64,000 bases of DNA from Lenzites betulinus. Taxonomy: Eukaryota; Basidiomycota; Agaricomycetes; Polyporales; Polyporaceae. Within the stretch, counting starts at the first letter, position 1. Each line of letters starts with the position of its first letter. The stretch lies in assembly GCA_022264855.1 (NCBI GenBank), contig JABYQU010000014.1, forward strand, positions 640,911 through 704,910. Direction: 5' to 3'. Both the position numbers and the translations under genes were made by a program. Positions 31,738-42,973 of this stretch are shown piece after piece. The notes below the pieces were generated by a model. The model was not told where the DNA came from. It saw nothing but the letters and a program-made list of their open reading frames with translations, and searched no databases.

Positions 31738-34037
31738 AGCCCCCTGGACGCGACGCCCATCGTCATGATCACATCGATGCAGTGCCGCCCGCCCCGCGTC
31801 CAGTCAACCTCGACTTCCTCCGCTCGCGGCCCCCTCCCTTGCCCAGACTCCCGGGCCTTTAAAGTGACTCGGACTGATCATCAGCAGCGCTAGCCCGCCG
31901 CCCGTCCCATTCGAATTCCCTCAGACTCAGTCCCCAGGCCACGGTAGGCCACGCTCGACGACGATAGCGGCAGCTGACCGCTGCTGTGCCTTGCCCCCGG
32001 CCCCGACCCACATTACATACTACATACTTATATCTGCCGCGAGTCGCGGGGCACGCCACGATATACATCTCCCGACGGACAGTGCTTTGCCGCGCCACTC
32101 CTCGCACTTGCTTCCTGCCGACCCCTCACGCGTGCCTACTGTGCTGAAGGCCTGACCCGCAACTCTGCAACGACTATCACTCCGTGCCTAGGACTGGGGT
32201 CCACGCTAGCTTGACTAGCAAGCGACCAACGAACGGACTCCGAAGGCAGACCGTGTCTGAGAAAGGGAGCGACGCACGATGGTGTTCGCACGGATGACCC
32301 CCGCGGACAAGGACGCGTTCTTCGCGCTCCTCGACGAGTTGAGTGCCCCGCTTTCTGACCTTCGTCCTCCCCCTCCTCCCGGTGCCAGTGGCGATGCTCG
32401 CGCGTACCTAAGCTAACACTTCCTTCCCCCCCTCTCCCCCCTCCCCTCCATTTAGGTACTTCGCGTCCCGCCCAGACCTCCTCAGCGGCGGGTCCGGCGG
32501 AGACAACACCGCGAACAACGTCGCAGCGGGCAAAGCGGCCGCCGCATCCGCGATGTCGAGCGCGTTCGGGCACGCGGCCGCCGCGAACCTGACGCGCGCG
32601 GCGACGACGTCCTCGGCGGGCGGGGGCGCGCCCTCTGCTGCGAATGGGTGGAAGCGGCCTGATGCGGTGCGTGCTCTTCTCTCTCCTCACGCATACCTTC
32701 TTCTTCTTTGAGCGAGAGGTGTGCGCGCGGCGACTAGGATCGATACTGATACCGCGCCAGGCGACGACGGCGGAGATCGGGAACTCGGTGGGGCGCGTCG
32801 CCGCCGCCGCCGCCGCGCTGCGCTTCAACCCCGCAGAGCAGACCCCGAGCGCGGGGGGGCCGCGCCCGCCGCCGCGGCGCACGAACACGAGCTCGTCGAA
32901 CGAGGAGCCCGCGGCGCCCCCGCCGGAGCATAACAAGCTGCAGCCTACACGAGTGCGTCCTTTCCCCCGTCTGCCGTCTGTCCCCTGCCGTCTGTCCTCT
33001 GTCCTCTGTCCTCCCTTTCCCTCTCCGCGCGACGCATCCGTATCCGCATTCGAACTGAAATCTAACCCCTCGCGCGCGCGCGCCCGCAGAAATTCGGCGA
33101 CGTCGACATGTCCTCCGGCAAATCCATGTTCGCCTCCCTGCGCAACTCCACCGCCGCGAAGCACGCCGCGCCCGCGCAGGTCGCGCCGCCCACGCCCCCC
33201 GCGTTCCAGCGCCGCAACGAGTTCGCGCCGCCCCCAAGGCGCGTGCCCTCCACGGGGTCTTCGCGGTCGTCGATTATTGGAGGGACGTCGCCGGCGCCGC
33301 CGGTGCCGAGGCGGGCTGCGCAGGAGGTGGAGCCGGAGCCGGAGGGGGAGTGGGCGGAGGCTGTTTATGAGTATCATAGTGAGGTGAGTGCGGGTGCGGG
33401 TAGGGATGGGAAGGGGAGAGTGCTGATTTGAGGCGTGTGTGTAGGACCCGGGTGATTTGGACTTGGACGAGGGCGTGCGGGTGTTGATCCTGGAGAAGAC
33501 GTCGGATGACTGGTGCGTGTTGCTCATGGTCTTGGTATTGTGGGCGTTCCCGTCGACTGAATGTGTTGAACGTACAGGTGGACGGGGGAGATCGACGGAC
33601 GGCGGGGGTTGGTCCCTGCGGCCTATGTCAAGATGCTCTGAGTTGTCTCGGGCTGCGTCTCAAAATGTGCTCTTTGCGTCGGAGGACTGTCTCGGGTCTG
33701 TGGGACTTTGACTTTGCGCCGCTATATGTTGTATCAGATTCCCATTTTATCTAATATTACCATGCATGCACAGCTATGCTGCTCCGAGAGCTCGTGCGCG
33801 CCCACGGAAGTCGAAGCGATACAGCCATGTATTGTACACGCGCTACAGATACATGCATCCGGTACGGTACGGGTATACATCGTCCTCAACAGCATCTCCA
33901 CCGCGGGCATGCCGCCCCCGTCCCCGAGCAGACGGGCGGGCGGACTGGCGGTATGTATGGCTACAAGCAACGCGCACACGCTCGCGGGGCAGAGTCCATG
34001 TGCGGCAGGGTAAAGGGGTAGGTGGTGCAGGAAGGAT
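31738..34037 (+). repeat. Segmental duplication, copy A (2.3 kb)
   Basis: Direct repeat of 37617-39581. Both begin near the bases CAGCCCCCT and end just after AAAGGGGTAGGTGGTGCAGG. The upstream 540 bp, the SH3 gene and 400 bp downstream are all shared, with many substitutions and small indels. Confidence 0.9.
32279..33641 (+). CDS. SH3-domain protein (intact copy)
   Basis: Probable adaptor that binds proline-rich partners, for instance in actin patch or endocytic assembly; partners cannot be told from the sequence. The start at 32279 gives MVFARMTPADKDAFFALLDE, spliced to YFASRPDLLSGGSGGDNTAN. A Pro/Ala/Ser linker follows (RFNPAEQTPSAGGPRPPPRR; GKSMFASLRNSTAAKHAAPA; PPTPPAFQRRNEFAPPPRRV). 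The C-terminal SH3 domain, about 53 residues and split by two introns, reads AEAVYEYHSE, DPGDLDLDEGVRVLILEKTS, DDWWTGEIDGRRGLVPAAYV and KML. The ALYDY-like motif is present as AVYEY, the WW pair in DDWW, and the ending as GLVPAAYV. Six exons. A decayed duplicate lies at 38147-39172. Confidence 0.85.
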
Positions 34038-34842
34038 AGGGACGAGCCTAGTGCACGCTCCATAAGCCCCCGAAGGAATGGGAACGAGACTAACGGCGTC
34101 GTCGCATATGTAGGCCAGGCTGGCGTGCAGCAAATACATAGTACTACTAGTAGCGTTAACCGCTCCCCGAGTGTCCTATACTCAACAATTGCACTCATAC
34201 GCACCCTGTGATAAACACGAAGCATACTGGTTGTGCGCCGTGTCACGCTACAGAACAAACAAATATTCGGAGATGCCCTGAAATTCCAAGCACAAGGAAC
34301 GGCGGGCCACAGTAGCCGCCATGTTCCGGTGGGTCGAGTGCGGAGGCGCGCGGTCTGTGCGGTCGTAAAACCGGTGCCACTGCTTACCAGTGCTTACCTT
34401 GGGCGCGTGGATGTAGCTCGACGTAGTGTAACGGGCCACAGCCCAGGACTGCTGAGGATAGACAAGGACTAAGAACATCGCGTGATTCTAGTGGGGGGTA
34501 TGCATCCATGAGTAGGTAGATCACAACAATGCAACATATACGAGATAGTATGTGACTGGGAAAACAAGATTTGAGCGAAAGAGCAGGGGGTAGACCAAGG
34601 GGGAACATCACGGGGGCAAAGAGAACGAGGCAGGGCCGGGGCAGCAGTTGGATATATATAGCGACGGGCATGAACAGCAAACCAACTTCAATATAGCAGA
34701 CGGCGGGACTGACGGGACTGGGCAGCAGGTTGAGGCCCAGGCAGGCGAGAACTGTTCTGGAAAGGGCGTAGGTCCGAGATTAGAGATGGCGGAGGAGATA
34801 CAAAAAAACCACGCACATAGAGGGCCGAATAGCACCGTCTTA
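34038..34842. other. Spacer inside the duplicated region, no gene seen
   Basis: Begins the unique 3.6 kb between the two repeat copies. No supported coding frame before the 3' end of the coiled-coil gene. Confidence 0.5.
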
Positions 34843-36032
34843 CTAAGCGTGAGGCGGGGCCCCCTGCCTCTCAGGACGAGCGAGTTGTTCGCGCAACCGT
34901 GCGATTTCCTCCGCCTGGCGTGCGGCCTCCTTTTGCAGAGCTTCCTCGCGCACCCGTGCAGCCTCCGCCACGCGTGCGGTTTCCTCGCGCGCCCGTGCGG
35001 TGTCCTCGCGCGCCCGTGCGGTGTCCTCGTGCGCCCGTGCGGCGTCCTTCTGCAGAGCCTCCTCGCGCGCCCGTGCAGCCTCCACCTCCCGTGCGATTTC
35101 CTCCGCCTGGCGTGCGACTTCCTCCGCCTGGCGGCGCGGTGCCTCCAAGCGCTCGTTAACTTCATCGTATTTTGTTTGGTAAGCCTGCTTGATTTCGCTG
35201 CGGTACAACACGTCGATCTCCTGCCTCGTGGTAATCTGGAATAGCCTCTTGAATGTCCCTGCCCGTCCCACGAGGACGGGTTGAGTGTCGAGCGCAGTAT
35301 CCGTCGAGGACGGCACAAATGCAGGAGCGAATAAGGTATCCTGCGCACCGGGGTTTACTTCAGGGTCGACGTCGGTGTCGCCCAGAAGTACGCGGAGAAG
35401 CATCCCGGCGAACCAATAGCATTGGCGGCTGAGGAGTATGTAATCTGGAGAGTGGCTGTGAAGGGTGGTGGCGGCGACAAGGAGGTCCAAGAGCGAAGGG
35501 GCAGACGCCTCGTCGAACCTGTATCCAAACAGGAGTTTATCGCCGCTGTCGCTATGGGGGCTGAAGGTGATCGTGTCATGCGCCGGAATAGGATCCCTGT
35601 TGGACATAGCGGTGAGGGAAGGAGAGCTTGAGAGGGTGGAAGAGGAGGACTGGGTGGATGTGCGGAAGGCGTCCGCAGAGGCGTTCTTGACTGGATTGCC
35701 ATCGCTCGGGTCGTATGAGCGTTCGGCTTTGAGCTCACTGAGGACAGTGACATTCGGCCACCCTCCGTTGCCGCTGACGAGTTCAACGACGAGGTACTCG
35801 TGCTCGGAGGTGTTCGGGCGCTTCATTAGCCGTACGGTCCGGATGCGTACGGGGGGAGGGTGCCATTCAAGTTGGCGATGCTGCCTGTGATGTATAATTG
35901 CAAGGCGATGTCGACGGGCAGCGTCGCATTTTTGACAGGCGCGTCAAACAAAGCGTCGAGGACAGAGGGCATGGGAAGTCCAAGGACGCGGCGGATGAAC
36001 GAGTTGAGCTGAGCGAACGAGGGGATACGCAT
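34843..36032 (-). CDS. Orphan coiled-coil protein with heptad minisatellite; apparent frameshift
   Basis: Function unknown. The start at 36032 gives MRIPSFAQLNSFIRRVLGLP, MPSVLDALFDAPVKNATLPV and DIALQLYITGSIANLNGTLP, ending GPYG then a stop at 35826. The next frame opens at once with an overlapping ATG (bases TAATG) and continues MKRPNTSEHEYLVVELVSG, LLDLLVAATTLHSHSPDYIL, LSRQCYWFAGMLLRVLLGD and TRQEIDVLYRSEIKQAYQTK. It ends in 120 residues of Ala/Arg/Glu coiled coil with heptads AREDTAR repeated. Either a one-base deletion broke the gene or a very short intron bridges it; I favour one gene, because EYLVVEL follows naturally from GPYG. QCYWFA sits in a hydrophobic stretch that may be a membrane helix. 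It lies alone between two direct repeats. Confidence 0.6.
34975..35060. repeat. Minisatellite with 21-nt unit inside the coiled coil
   Basis: On the plus strand the unit CCTCGCGCGCCCGTGCGGTGT recurs with small changes; each unit encodes exactly one heptad of the coiled coil (AREDTAR-type) on the minus strand. Confidence 0.75.
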
Positions 36033-37616
36033 GGTGATACGAGGTATATGTACGGTTTGCAGAGCGTCGGCGTGATGGCTATCGATGGGTCAGTACTTCA
36101 GTGAACAGTATGGCAGCGTGAATTCGAAAACAGGTCCCGAGCTTCGTGTGCGTCCGACCTCAAGCAAGGAGGCGCCCACAGCGAGCTCGCCGCAGCACTT
36201 TCTTACTCCGTCCACGGGCAGCCGGTCCGCAGCCTGCAGAGCCCGGACTGCCTCGCTCGTCTCGCAAGGCTCAGCCCACAACGGTGGTGCTCTCCTTCCT
36301 GGCCGATACCCAGCGGTTCCACGCTGCAACGCGGACCTACAGCTGCGCGGACGGCGTTATAGATTAACACCCATTTCTCGACTTCTAGCCCATCTCTTTA
36401 CGTCAAGGACACGCTCCTGCGTGATATCTAGCAGGAGCGTGGGTCCCTGGTATCACTGGGAGCATCTACTTACTGTGCTGACGTTGTCTGTTTATATCGT
36501 CACCCTCGACAGCTACGAAGAGCTCAAGCAATCATTCACAGTACTTGCCAGAGTTCGACGCCACAGTCGAACTCCCCGAGTAGTGCAACAGTCAGTGAGC
36601 AAATTGGGACACTCGTCGCCAAGAAATACATCTAAATGAGGCTACGGTAGATCGCGGATCGCGGATCGCGGACGCGGCTGGCCGCTGAAGTTCTGGATTG
36701 GACGCATGACCGCGGTGTACGTTGGCGACGACGACCCTCCAAAAGGGACGGGGGGCGAGGGCTGGGGACGATAATAAGCAAGCCGGATCCGATAGCGATG
36801 GGACAACCTGCCAGGTGGTGGGGAAGGCGGTGAAGTTCGGCGGCCTTGTGAGTGATCATCGCGCCTGCAGGCGGACGTTCTGACGTCCACACGCAGGGCT
36901 CATGACCTCGCTAGAAGAGTGGGGTTGGATGGAGGTAGTAGGAAGATCCCAAGGGAGATACGGGGTGTCCTGGAGGCAGCCAGGAGGCCCGATGCGAACG
37001 GGATGGCCAGATATCGAAAGCTTCTGAGGTGGTGGGTCTGCGAGTTCCACGGAATCCTAACCCTGCATATGCAGCGATCAATAATTGCAGAGAATGCACT
37101 ATGAAGTAGTGCAGACACAGCGGCTGCAAATAAATGAGTAAGTAATCAATGCATGAACGCAACCATTCGCATTCACCACAAGAGCTCTGCGCAGTGAACA
37201 CCCCCGGGCCAGATTGCTACTTGGTAAACGCGAATCTCTTGTAAAGCAGATTCACGCCTTGTCAGCTGGCTCGATCTTCGCTGCGCGCTCCAGCCTTTGG
37301 AGGGCCGACCGCGCTTCCATCGCACCAGAATGCATGCCGATTCACTTGAAATTCACGGGGACTTACGAAACGCGGGAGAAACGAGAGTGATTTACGAGAC
37401 AAAGTAAGTACATCAGCAAAAGCCCGAACCACCCGTGAGCGTGAGGAAGAGGCAGCAGCAAGAAGGAGGTGAGTACGTCCGATGAGGGGAACCAGATGCT
37501 TACGCGTGTCAGCAGAGTCGGGCGGCGTAGGTCCCACTGGCAGACACAAACTCGGGACATGCCGCCCGTCACCTCGACATGCGCTCTGCTCGGAACCGTC
37601 CAGGATGTGTTTGTCC
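36033..37616. other. Gene-poor spacer within the duplicated region
   Basis: Upstream DNA of the coiled-coil gene and unassigned sequence. Contains a short run of GATCGCGG repeats near 36650 and the dispersed repeat listed at 37347. Confidence 0.5.
37347..37383 (+). repeat. Dispersed repeat, copy 1
   Basis: About 36 nt (starting TCACGGGGACTTACGAAACG) match 56829-56865 with a single change, followed by a looser match (TTACGAG, CAAAGT). Flanks are unrelated. Confidence 0.6.
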
Positions 37617-39581
37617 AGCCCCCTAGGGGACGCGACGCCCATCGTCATGATCACATCGATGCAGTGCCGCGCGCCCCGCGTCCAGTCCTCGACTTCCTCC
37701 TCTCGCTGCCCAGATCTCTCCCGGGCCTTCAAAGTGACTCGGACTGATCATCAGCAGCGCTAGCACGCTGCCCGTCCCATTCGAATTCTCAGTCGACTCA
37801 ATCACCAGCCTCCAGGCCACGCTCGACGACTATAGCGGCAGCTGACCGCTGCTGTGCCTTGCCCCCGGGACTGACCCACATTACATACTACATACTTATA
37901 TCTGCCGCGAGTCGCGGGGCACGCCACGATATACATCTCCCGACGGACAGTGCTTTGCCGCGCCACTCCTCGCACTTGCTTCCTGCCGACCCCTCACGCG
38001 TGCCTACTGTGCTGAAGGCCTGACCCGCAACTCTGCAACGACTATCACTCCGTGCCTAGGACTGGGGCCCACGCTAGCTTGACTAGCAAGCGACCAACGA
38101 ACGGACTCCGAAGGCAGACCGTGTCTGAGAAAGGGAGCGACGCACGATGGTGTTCGCACGGATGACCCCCGCGGACAAGGACGCGTTCTTCGCGCTCCTC
38201 GACGAGTTGAGTGCCCCGCTCCCCGCTTCCCGCCATCCTTTCTCCCCGCCATCCTCCCCTCATCCCGGTCGTGATGCCCGCGCGCACCTGAGCTAACATC
38301 CCCTCCCCCCTGCCCCTCCAGGTACTTCGCGTCCCGCCCAGACCTCTTCAGCGCGTCCGGCAGCGGCGGCGACAGCACCGCGAACAACGTCGCGGCAGGC
38401 AAAGCAGCCGCCGCGTCCGCGACGTCGGCGGCGGGCGGGGGCGCGCCCTCCGCCGCGAATAGGTAGAAGCGGCCTGATGCGGGGCGTACTATCCACTTTC
38501 TCTTCCCCCACCCCTCATATCCTGCTCCTTCTGAATCCTGGGCGGGAGGTGTGCGCGCAACCAGAGCGATATTAACGCAAGCACACCGGACAGGCGACGA
38601 CGGCGGAGATCGGGAACTCGGTGGGGCGCGTCGCCGCCGCCGCGCTGCGCTTCAACCCCGCAGAGCAGACCCCGAGCGCGGGAGGGCCCGCGCCCGCCGC
38701 CGCCGCGCACGAACACGAGCTCGTCGAACGAGGAGCCCGCGGCGCCCCCGCCGGAGCACAACAAGCTGCAGCCTACACGAGTGCGTATCTCCTCCCTTTC
38801 TCCTCCCTCCTCCCTCTTCTCTCCCCCGGCACGCCGCCGCGAGCCACATTCGACCCTGAGTGGGGGAGTGGGCGGAGGCTGTTTATGAGTATCATAGTGA
38901 GGTGAGTGCTGGTGGATTGGTGTGGTGGGATGGGATGGGGATGGAGAGTGCTGATTTGGGGCGTGTGCGTATCAGGACCCGGGCGATCTAGACTTGGAAG
39001 AGGGCGTGCGGGTATTGATTCTGGAGAAGACGTCGGACGACTGGTGCGTAGTGCTCGTGATCTTTGTCTTGTGGACATTTCCATTGACCGACTTTGCTCG
39101 ACGTACAGGTGAACGGGGGAGATCGACGGGCGGCGGGGGTTGGTCCCTGCGGCCTATGTCAAGATGCTCTGAGGAGTCCCGAGTTGCGTCTCAAAATGTG
39201 CTCTTGTCGTCGAAGGACGGTTCCGGGCCTGTGGGACTTTGACTTTGCGCCGGTATATGTTGTATCAGAGGCCTTCTCATATTATCTAATGTTACCCGGG
39301 ACCCATGCATGCACAGTCATTTATGCTGCTCGAAGAGCCCGTGGCACCCACACAAAGAGAAGCGATACAGCCATGTATTGTACACGCGCTACAGATACAT
39401 GCATCCGGTACGGTACGGGTATCTAGCGTCCTCAACAGCATCTCCACCGCGGGCATGCCGCCCCCGTCCCCGGGCAGACGGGCGGGCGGACTGGCGGTAT
39501 GTATGGCTACAAGCAACGCGCACACGCTCGCGGGGCAGAGTCCGTGCGCGGCAGGGTAAAGGGGTAGGTGGTGCAGGAAGG
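37617..39581 (+). repeat. Segmental duplication, copy B (2.0 kb)
   Basis: Direct repeat of 31738-34037, shorter mainly because most of one SH3-gene exon is missing. Long stretches, for example around 37865-38160 and 39360-39560, remain nearly identical. Confidence 0.9.
38147..39172 (+). pseudogene. SH3-domain gene, decayed duplicate
   Basis: Paralogue of the intact gene at 32279. It keeps the start MVFARMTPADKDAFFALLDE and exon 2, but at 38464-38466 the TGG of the intact copy is TAG. Exon 3 has an indel in its GC-rich Pro run that shifts frame (PRPPPRR becomes PAPAAAA). Of the long Pro-rich exon only the last 33 nt survive, at 38869-38901 (WAEAVYEYHSE). In the SH3 core the second Trp codon of the WW pair is TGA at 39110-39112. 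The rest of the domain (EIDGRRGLVPAAYVKML) is still readable. Two nonsense changes, one frameshift and one exon loss make function very unlikely. Confidence 0.88.
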
Positions 39582-39989
39582 GGGTGGTGAAGGGCTAGCG
39601 ATGTGCGGAATAGTCCGGGGGCCGCGGCGCGAGCAGCAAAGAAAAAACGCGCCGGGGCGGGTACGTATACTAATACTACTACTACGGGGCGGAAGTGTCC
39701 GGCGGACGTGGACGAATCCGTGGGGTAGGGTGTGGAAGAAGTAAGAAGGGGTGTAAGGTAGTGTGTCCAGCAACGAGGCGAAAAGGAATGTGAGTACGTA
39801 AAAAAAGGCCAACAAATCGAAAAGCAGCGCGAGCACAAATGCGAGAACGAGAAGAAATAGTCCGTGTCCCACAGGAACCCCCGAGGAGAAAAAGGAAAAA
39901 TTGGATGCGTTTGGTGTGCGCATGCGTCTCATGTCATGTCTTCATATCCCGTCGCCGTCTTCGTCCGCTCCGTCCGCGCCCGTGGCCGA
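39582..39989. other. Intergenic, no gene seen
   Basis: Between copy B of the duplication and the 3' end of the PCL1-like cyclin. A-rich tracts near 39640, 39800 and 39890 are the only notable content. Confidence 0.5.
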
Positions 39990-41566
39990 TCATACGTCCA
40001 CAACCTGGGCCTGCTGGCTCCGGAACAGCGCCGACTTCGAGTGGGCGAGTCTCCGGAACGCGCTGCTCGTCGCAGGGGCCTCCACCTCGCCACCACCCTC
40101 CCGGTCGGGGCCCTTGGTCGCAGCCCACATCCGGGTCAGGAAGTTCCCGCCGGTAGCCCGCGAGATCGAGGGCATCGTCGCGGACGGCGCCACGGAACTC
40201 CCCTCGGGGTACGAGCGCGAGCGGTCCGTTCCCCTGCCCAGACCAGGACGGGTCTGGAGGAGGGTCTCGTGGACGGCTTGCGACGGTGAAGACTCCGGGG
40301 TCGGTGACGACATGGGTGACCGACTGGGGCTGGGCACGTCGTGCATTGAGAGCCGCTTCAGCTCGCTCACGGTGGCTCCCGCCGTCGCATCGCTCCGAAC
40401 AGTGCATGTCGACGCCGTGGAGACCTTGCGTCCCTGCCTGTGGCGGTACGCATAGTGCACAGGCTGCAGCGAGATCTTCTTGTGCTCGCCAAGGACCTGT
40501 TCACCCTCGCAGATCTCGACCTCGAACTCCTCGTCGGAGCCGTCTGCGGACGAGAGGGACGACGGGGACGACGAGCCGCTGTCGCACGTGAGGCCGCCCA
40601 TCTCCGAGTCCTCGCTGTGGCTCCTCGTGCTCACGCTGTTGAGTGTGCTGCTGGATGACGCACGCGACAAGCTCTGCGGGCGCGACTCTGCGTCCGTAGT
40701 GGGCACGTTGAGGTACTGCGATGAGAGACGCTTGACGAAGCTCTGCATGGTCGCGAGGGGCGCCGCCGGTGAGGGGAGCGCGCCCTCCGAGGGGCTCGGG
40801 GGCGGGGCGGATATATGCGCCTGTACGCGAGCCTTAGCACGAGTGACCGCGGCGGCACGAGCCTCCTTGGCGGCGGGCTCGGGTGCGGCACGCGTCTTGG
40901 GCAGGAAGGGTGCGAATTGGCGGAGGGCCTCCTCCTCATCGAAGCGGAGGTCATAGTTGAGCAGGAAGAGCAGCTGCTTCTCCATGAGGTTGACCTCAGC
41001 CAGTTCGAATAACCGTCCGTAGGAAACCCAGTTCTTGTTCTTCGGCGACGAATCATTGAGGTACTTGGCGGCCACAATGAGCGTCGCGAGGAACACGCGG
41101 TGCCGTGTGCAAGGCATGCCTATATGCGAGTGAAAAAAAGGAATCGGTGTATGCGGTGAATATTCAGCCATGTAGCGAGAGTCTGAGCGGACGTACCCTT
41201 CGCCATCTTCGGCAACTTGGACCGCAGACGCTCGAGGTAAATGAGCGTTGTGAGCAGCGTCGGTACCTGCACATGCGAAGTCTGGCAGATGAAGATGATG
41301 AAGTCCTGGAGGCTCGGGAGCGTCGACGCCGGCGCCTGGCCCTGCTGATCCGCGGCCGCAGGCTTGCTCGGGGTGTGAGGCGGGGTGGGGAGGGCCGCAT
41401 CGGCCGGCTCCTCAGCCAGGGTGATGACCCGGGTCGTCTGCAGCGCAATGTACTGGATCATGTCGTAGGACACGGGCTGGCACATGAGGTGGACGAGCTC
41501 GCGGTTGTGGATGGAGCGGGGGAGGAGGGAGGCGGGATGGCGGAGGTCGGAGGAGGTTGAAGACAT
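39990..41566 (-). CDS. PCL1-like cyclin (Pho85 partner)
   Basis: Two exons: 41197-41566 and 39990-41119, with a 77-nt intron. The start at 41566 reads [20 protein letters not shown]; an in-frame Met 36 codons upstream would add a Pro-rich stretch and is less likely. The cyclin box spans about residues 20-200: [59 protein letters not shown], over the intron [40 protein letters not shown], and [20 protein letters not shown]. The [10 protein letters not shown] and Y...FELAEVN..EKQLL..L signatures are those of Pcl1/Pcl2. The tail of about 290 residues is Ser-rich and disordered, with many SP/TP sites, fitting kinase regulation. Third Pho85-type cyclin of the window. Confidence 0.9.
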
Positions 41567-42973
41567 GATGAGAGCGGCTGGATGCACGCGTGGAGGAGGT
41601 GGGGGCTCGGGGGGAGGTTGAGAGAGTGTGAGGGATATAGAAAGGGGGTGTTTGCCCGTCGAGGGCGAAAGCAAAAAACAGAAGAATAAAAGGGAGCAGG
41701 CAGACGTCGTTGCGCGCTGGGCAAGCCTTTATGGACCCCGGACGGGGGACAAACAAGCGCACACCCGGGGCTGCTCGATCGGCGTCGCGGTGGTTCGAAT
41801 TAAGCAGCCTTCTCGGACGCGGGGTTTGGTGAAGTGGGCGTGAAGGGGACAAGCACAAGCACAAGCGCGAGAACAAGCGCAGAGATATGCAGCGGGGAAT
41901 GCAGAGAGGTCCAGTGACGCAGAGCAAGGGCGTGTCGCAACGCGCAAGGAAACAATACACAAGAGAATGCGCGGATTTTGTGTGCGGGGGAGGCTGGCGG
42001 TCGGGGATGAGGCGGACGGGCCAGGTCTATGGCTTCCGAGTAAGACGTTTCCCTGACATCGGCTCATCCGTCAAACGCCTCCTCTCAGAGTTTGGGATCG
42101 TCGCCTGCATCCGAATACCCTGTCAAAGAACCGTGCTCGGCGCAGAATCATTTTGCAATTTACCTACGTGCGTGGACACCGTAACAGGTGGATTACTTCC
42201 ACATCGTGGTTGGCGTTGAGTACAAGCGCCACAAAGCCTCCGGCTGCTTCTTGACCCCATCGGCGATCTCGCTTAGCAGATAGACGCCCGTTTCATGCAT
42301 TAGCATATAAACTATTGTTATAGCTGTGAAGCTTTGAAGAGCTCGACAGACCTTGACAGACCCCTGCGGAAATACACAGAGAGACCTTCGGGGGCTCGGA
42401 TCTCAGACCTGGGGGCGATTCTTAGCCTGCCAAGGTAGTTAGCAGATACGGCGTGGAGTTGTGCACGCCTACTAAGCGTGGTCTTTCGCCGCCCGAAGCA
42501 GGCCACTGCGTTCGAAACAAGTTGTACAGCCTACAAATGCTGTGCTGTGTGACTGTAGCGATAGCCTATGGTATACTACGAGTAACTTAAACCTACACGC
42601 CAGGTGAGTCGAGCGGAGGACCTGGGCAAGACGCGTGACGTAACGCGACATGATGGCGGCGGCGTGCTCGCGCTGCGGGATAACGCCGGACGGAAAACGT
42701 GTCCTCCGCTCGGACTGGGCCCGCGTCCCCATCCATCCATCTTCTCCTCGTCCACGTACTTGCCTGTCGATACCCGTCTGCCTGTCGCTCGTGCTCCCCG
42801 GTTCTGCTACTAGACTTCTATTCTACCAATCTTCAACCCTCTACCACTTCAAGGCATCTCCGAGATTCCGCTGCGGCGCGCGGAGCACGGCGCTCTTAGA
42901 CCGGACTACCACCGCTCGCGGTCTCTCTGAACACCTCTTTCTCTACCCTAGTCTACGAGCGCGCGATTGTGCG
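41567..42973. other. Intergenic between divergent genes
   Basis: 1.4 kb of promoter DNA for the PCL1-like cyclin (minus) and the transporter gene (plus). No supported gene inside. Confidence 0.55.

Noticed and set aside
32136..33527. 463-codon minus-strand frame
   Set aside because: Antisense to the SH3 gene in very GC-rich DNA; no motif, Arg/Gly-rich composition.
33734..34258. 174-codon minus-strand frame, partly conserved in copy B (39292-39525)
   Set aside because: The similarity is explained by the segmental duplication; the two frames diverge with frame-breaking changes, so no coding constraint is visible.
34899..35159. Pro/Arg-rich plus-strand frame
   Set aside because: Antisense translation of the heptad minisatellite.
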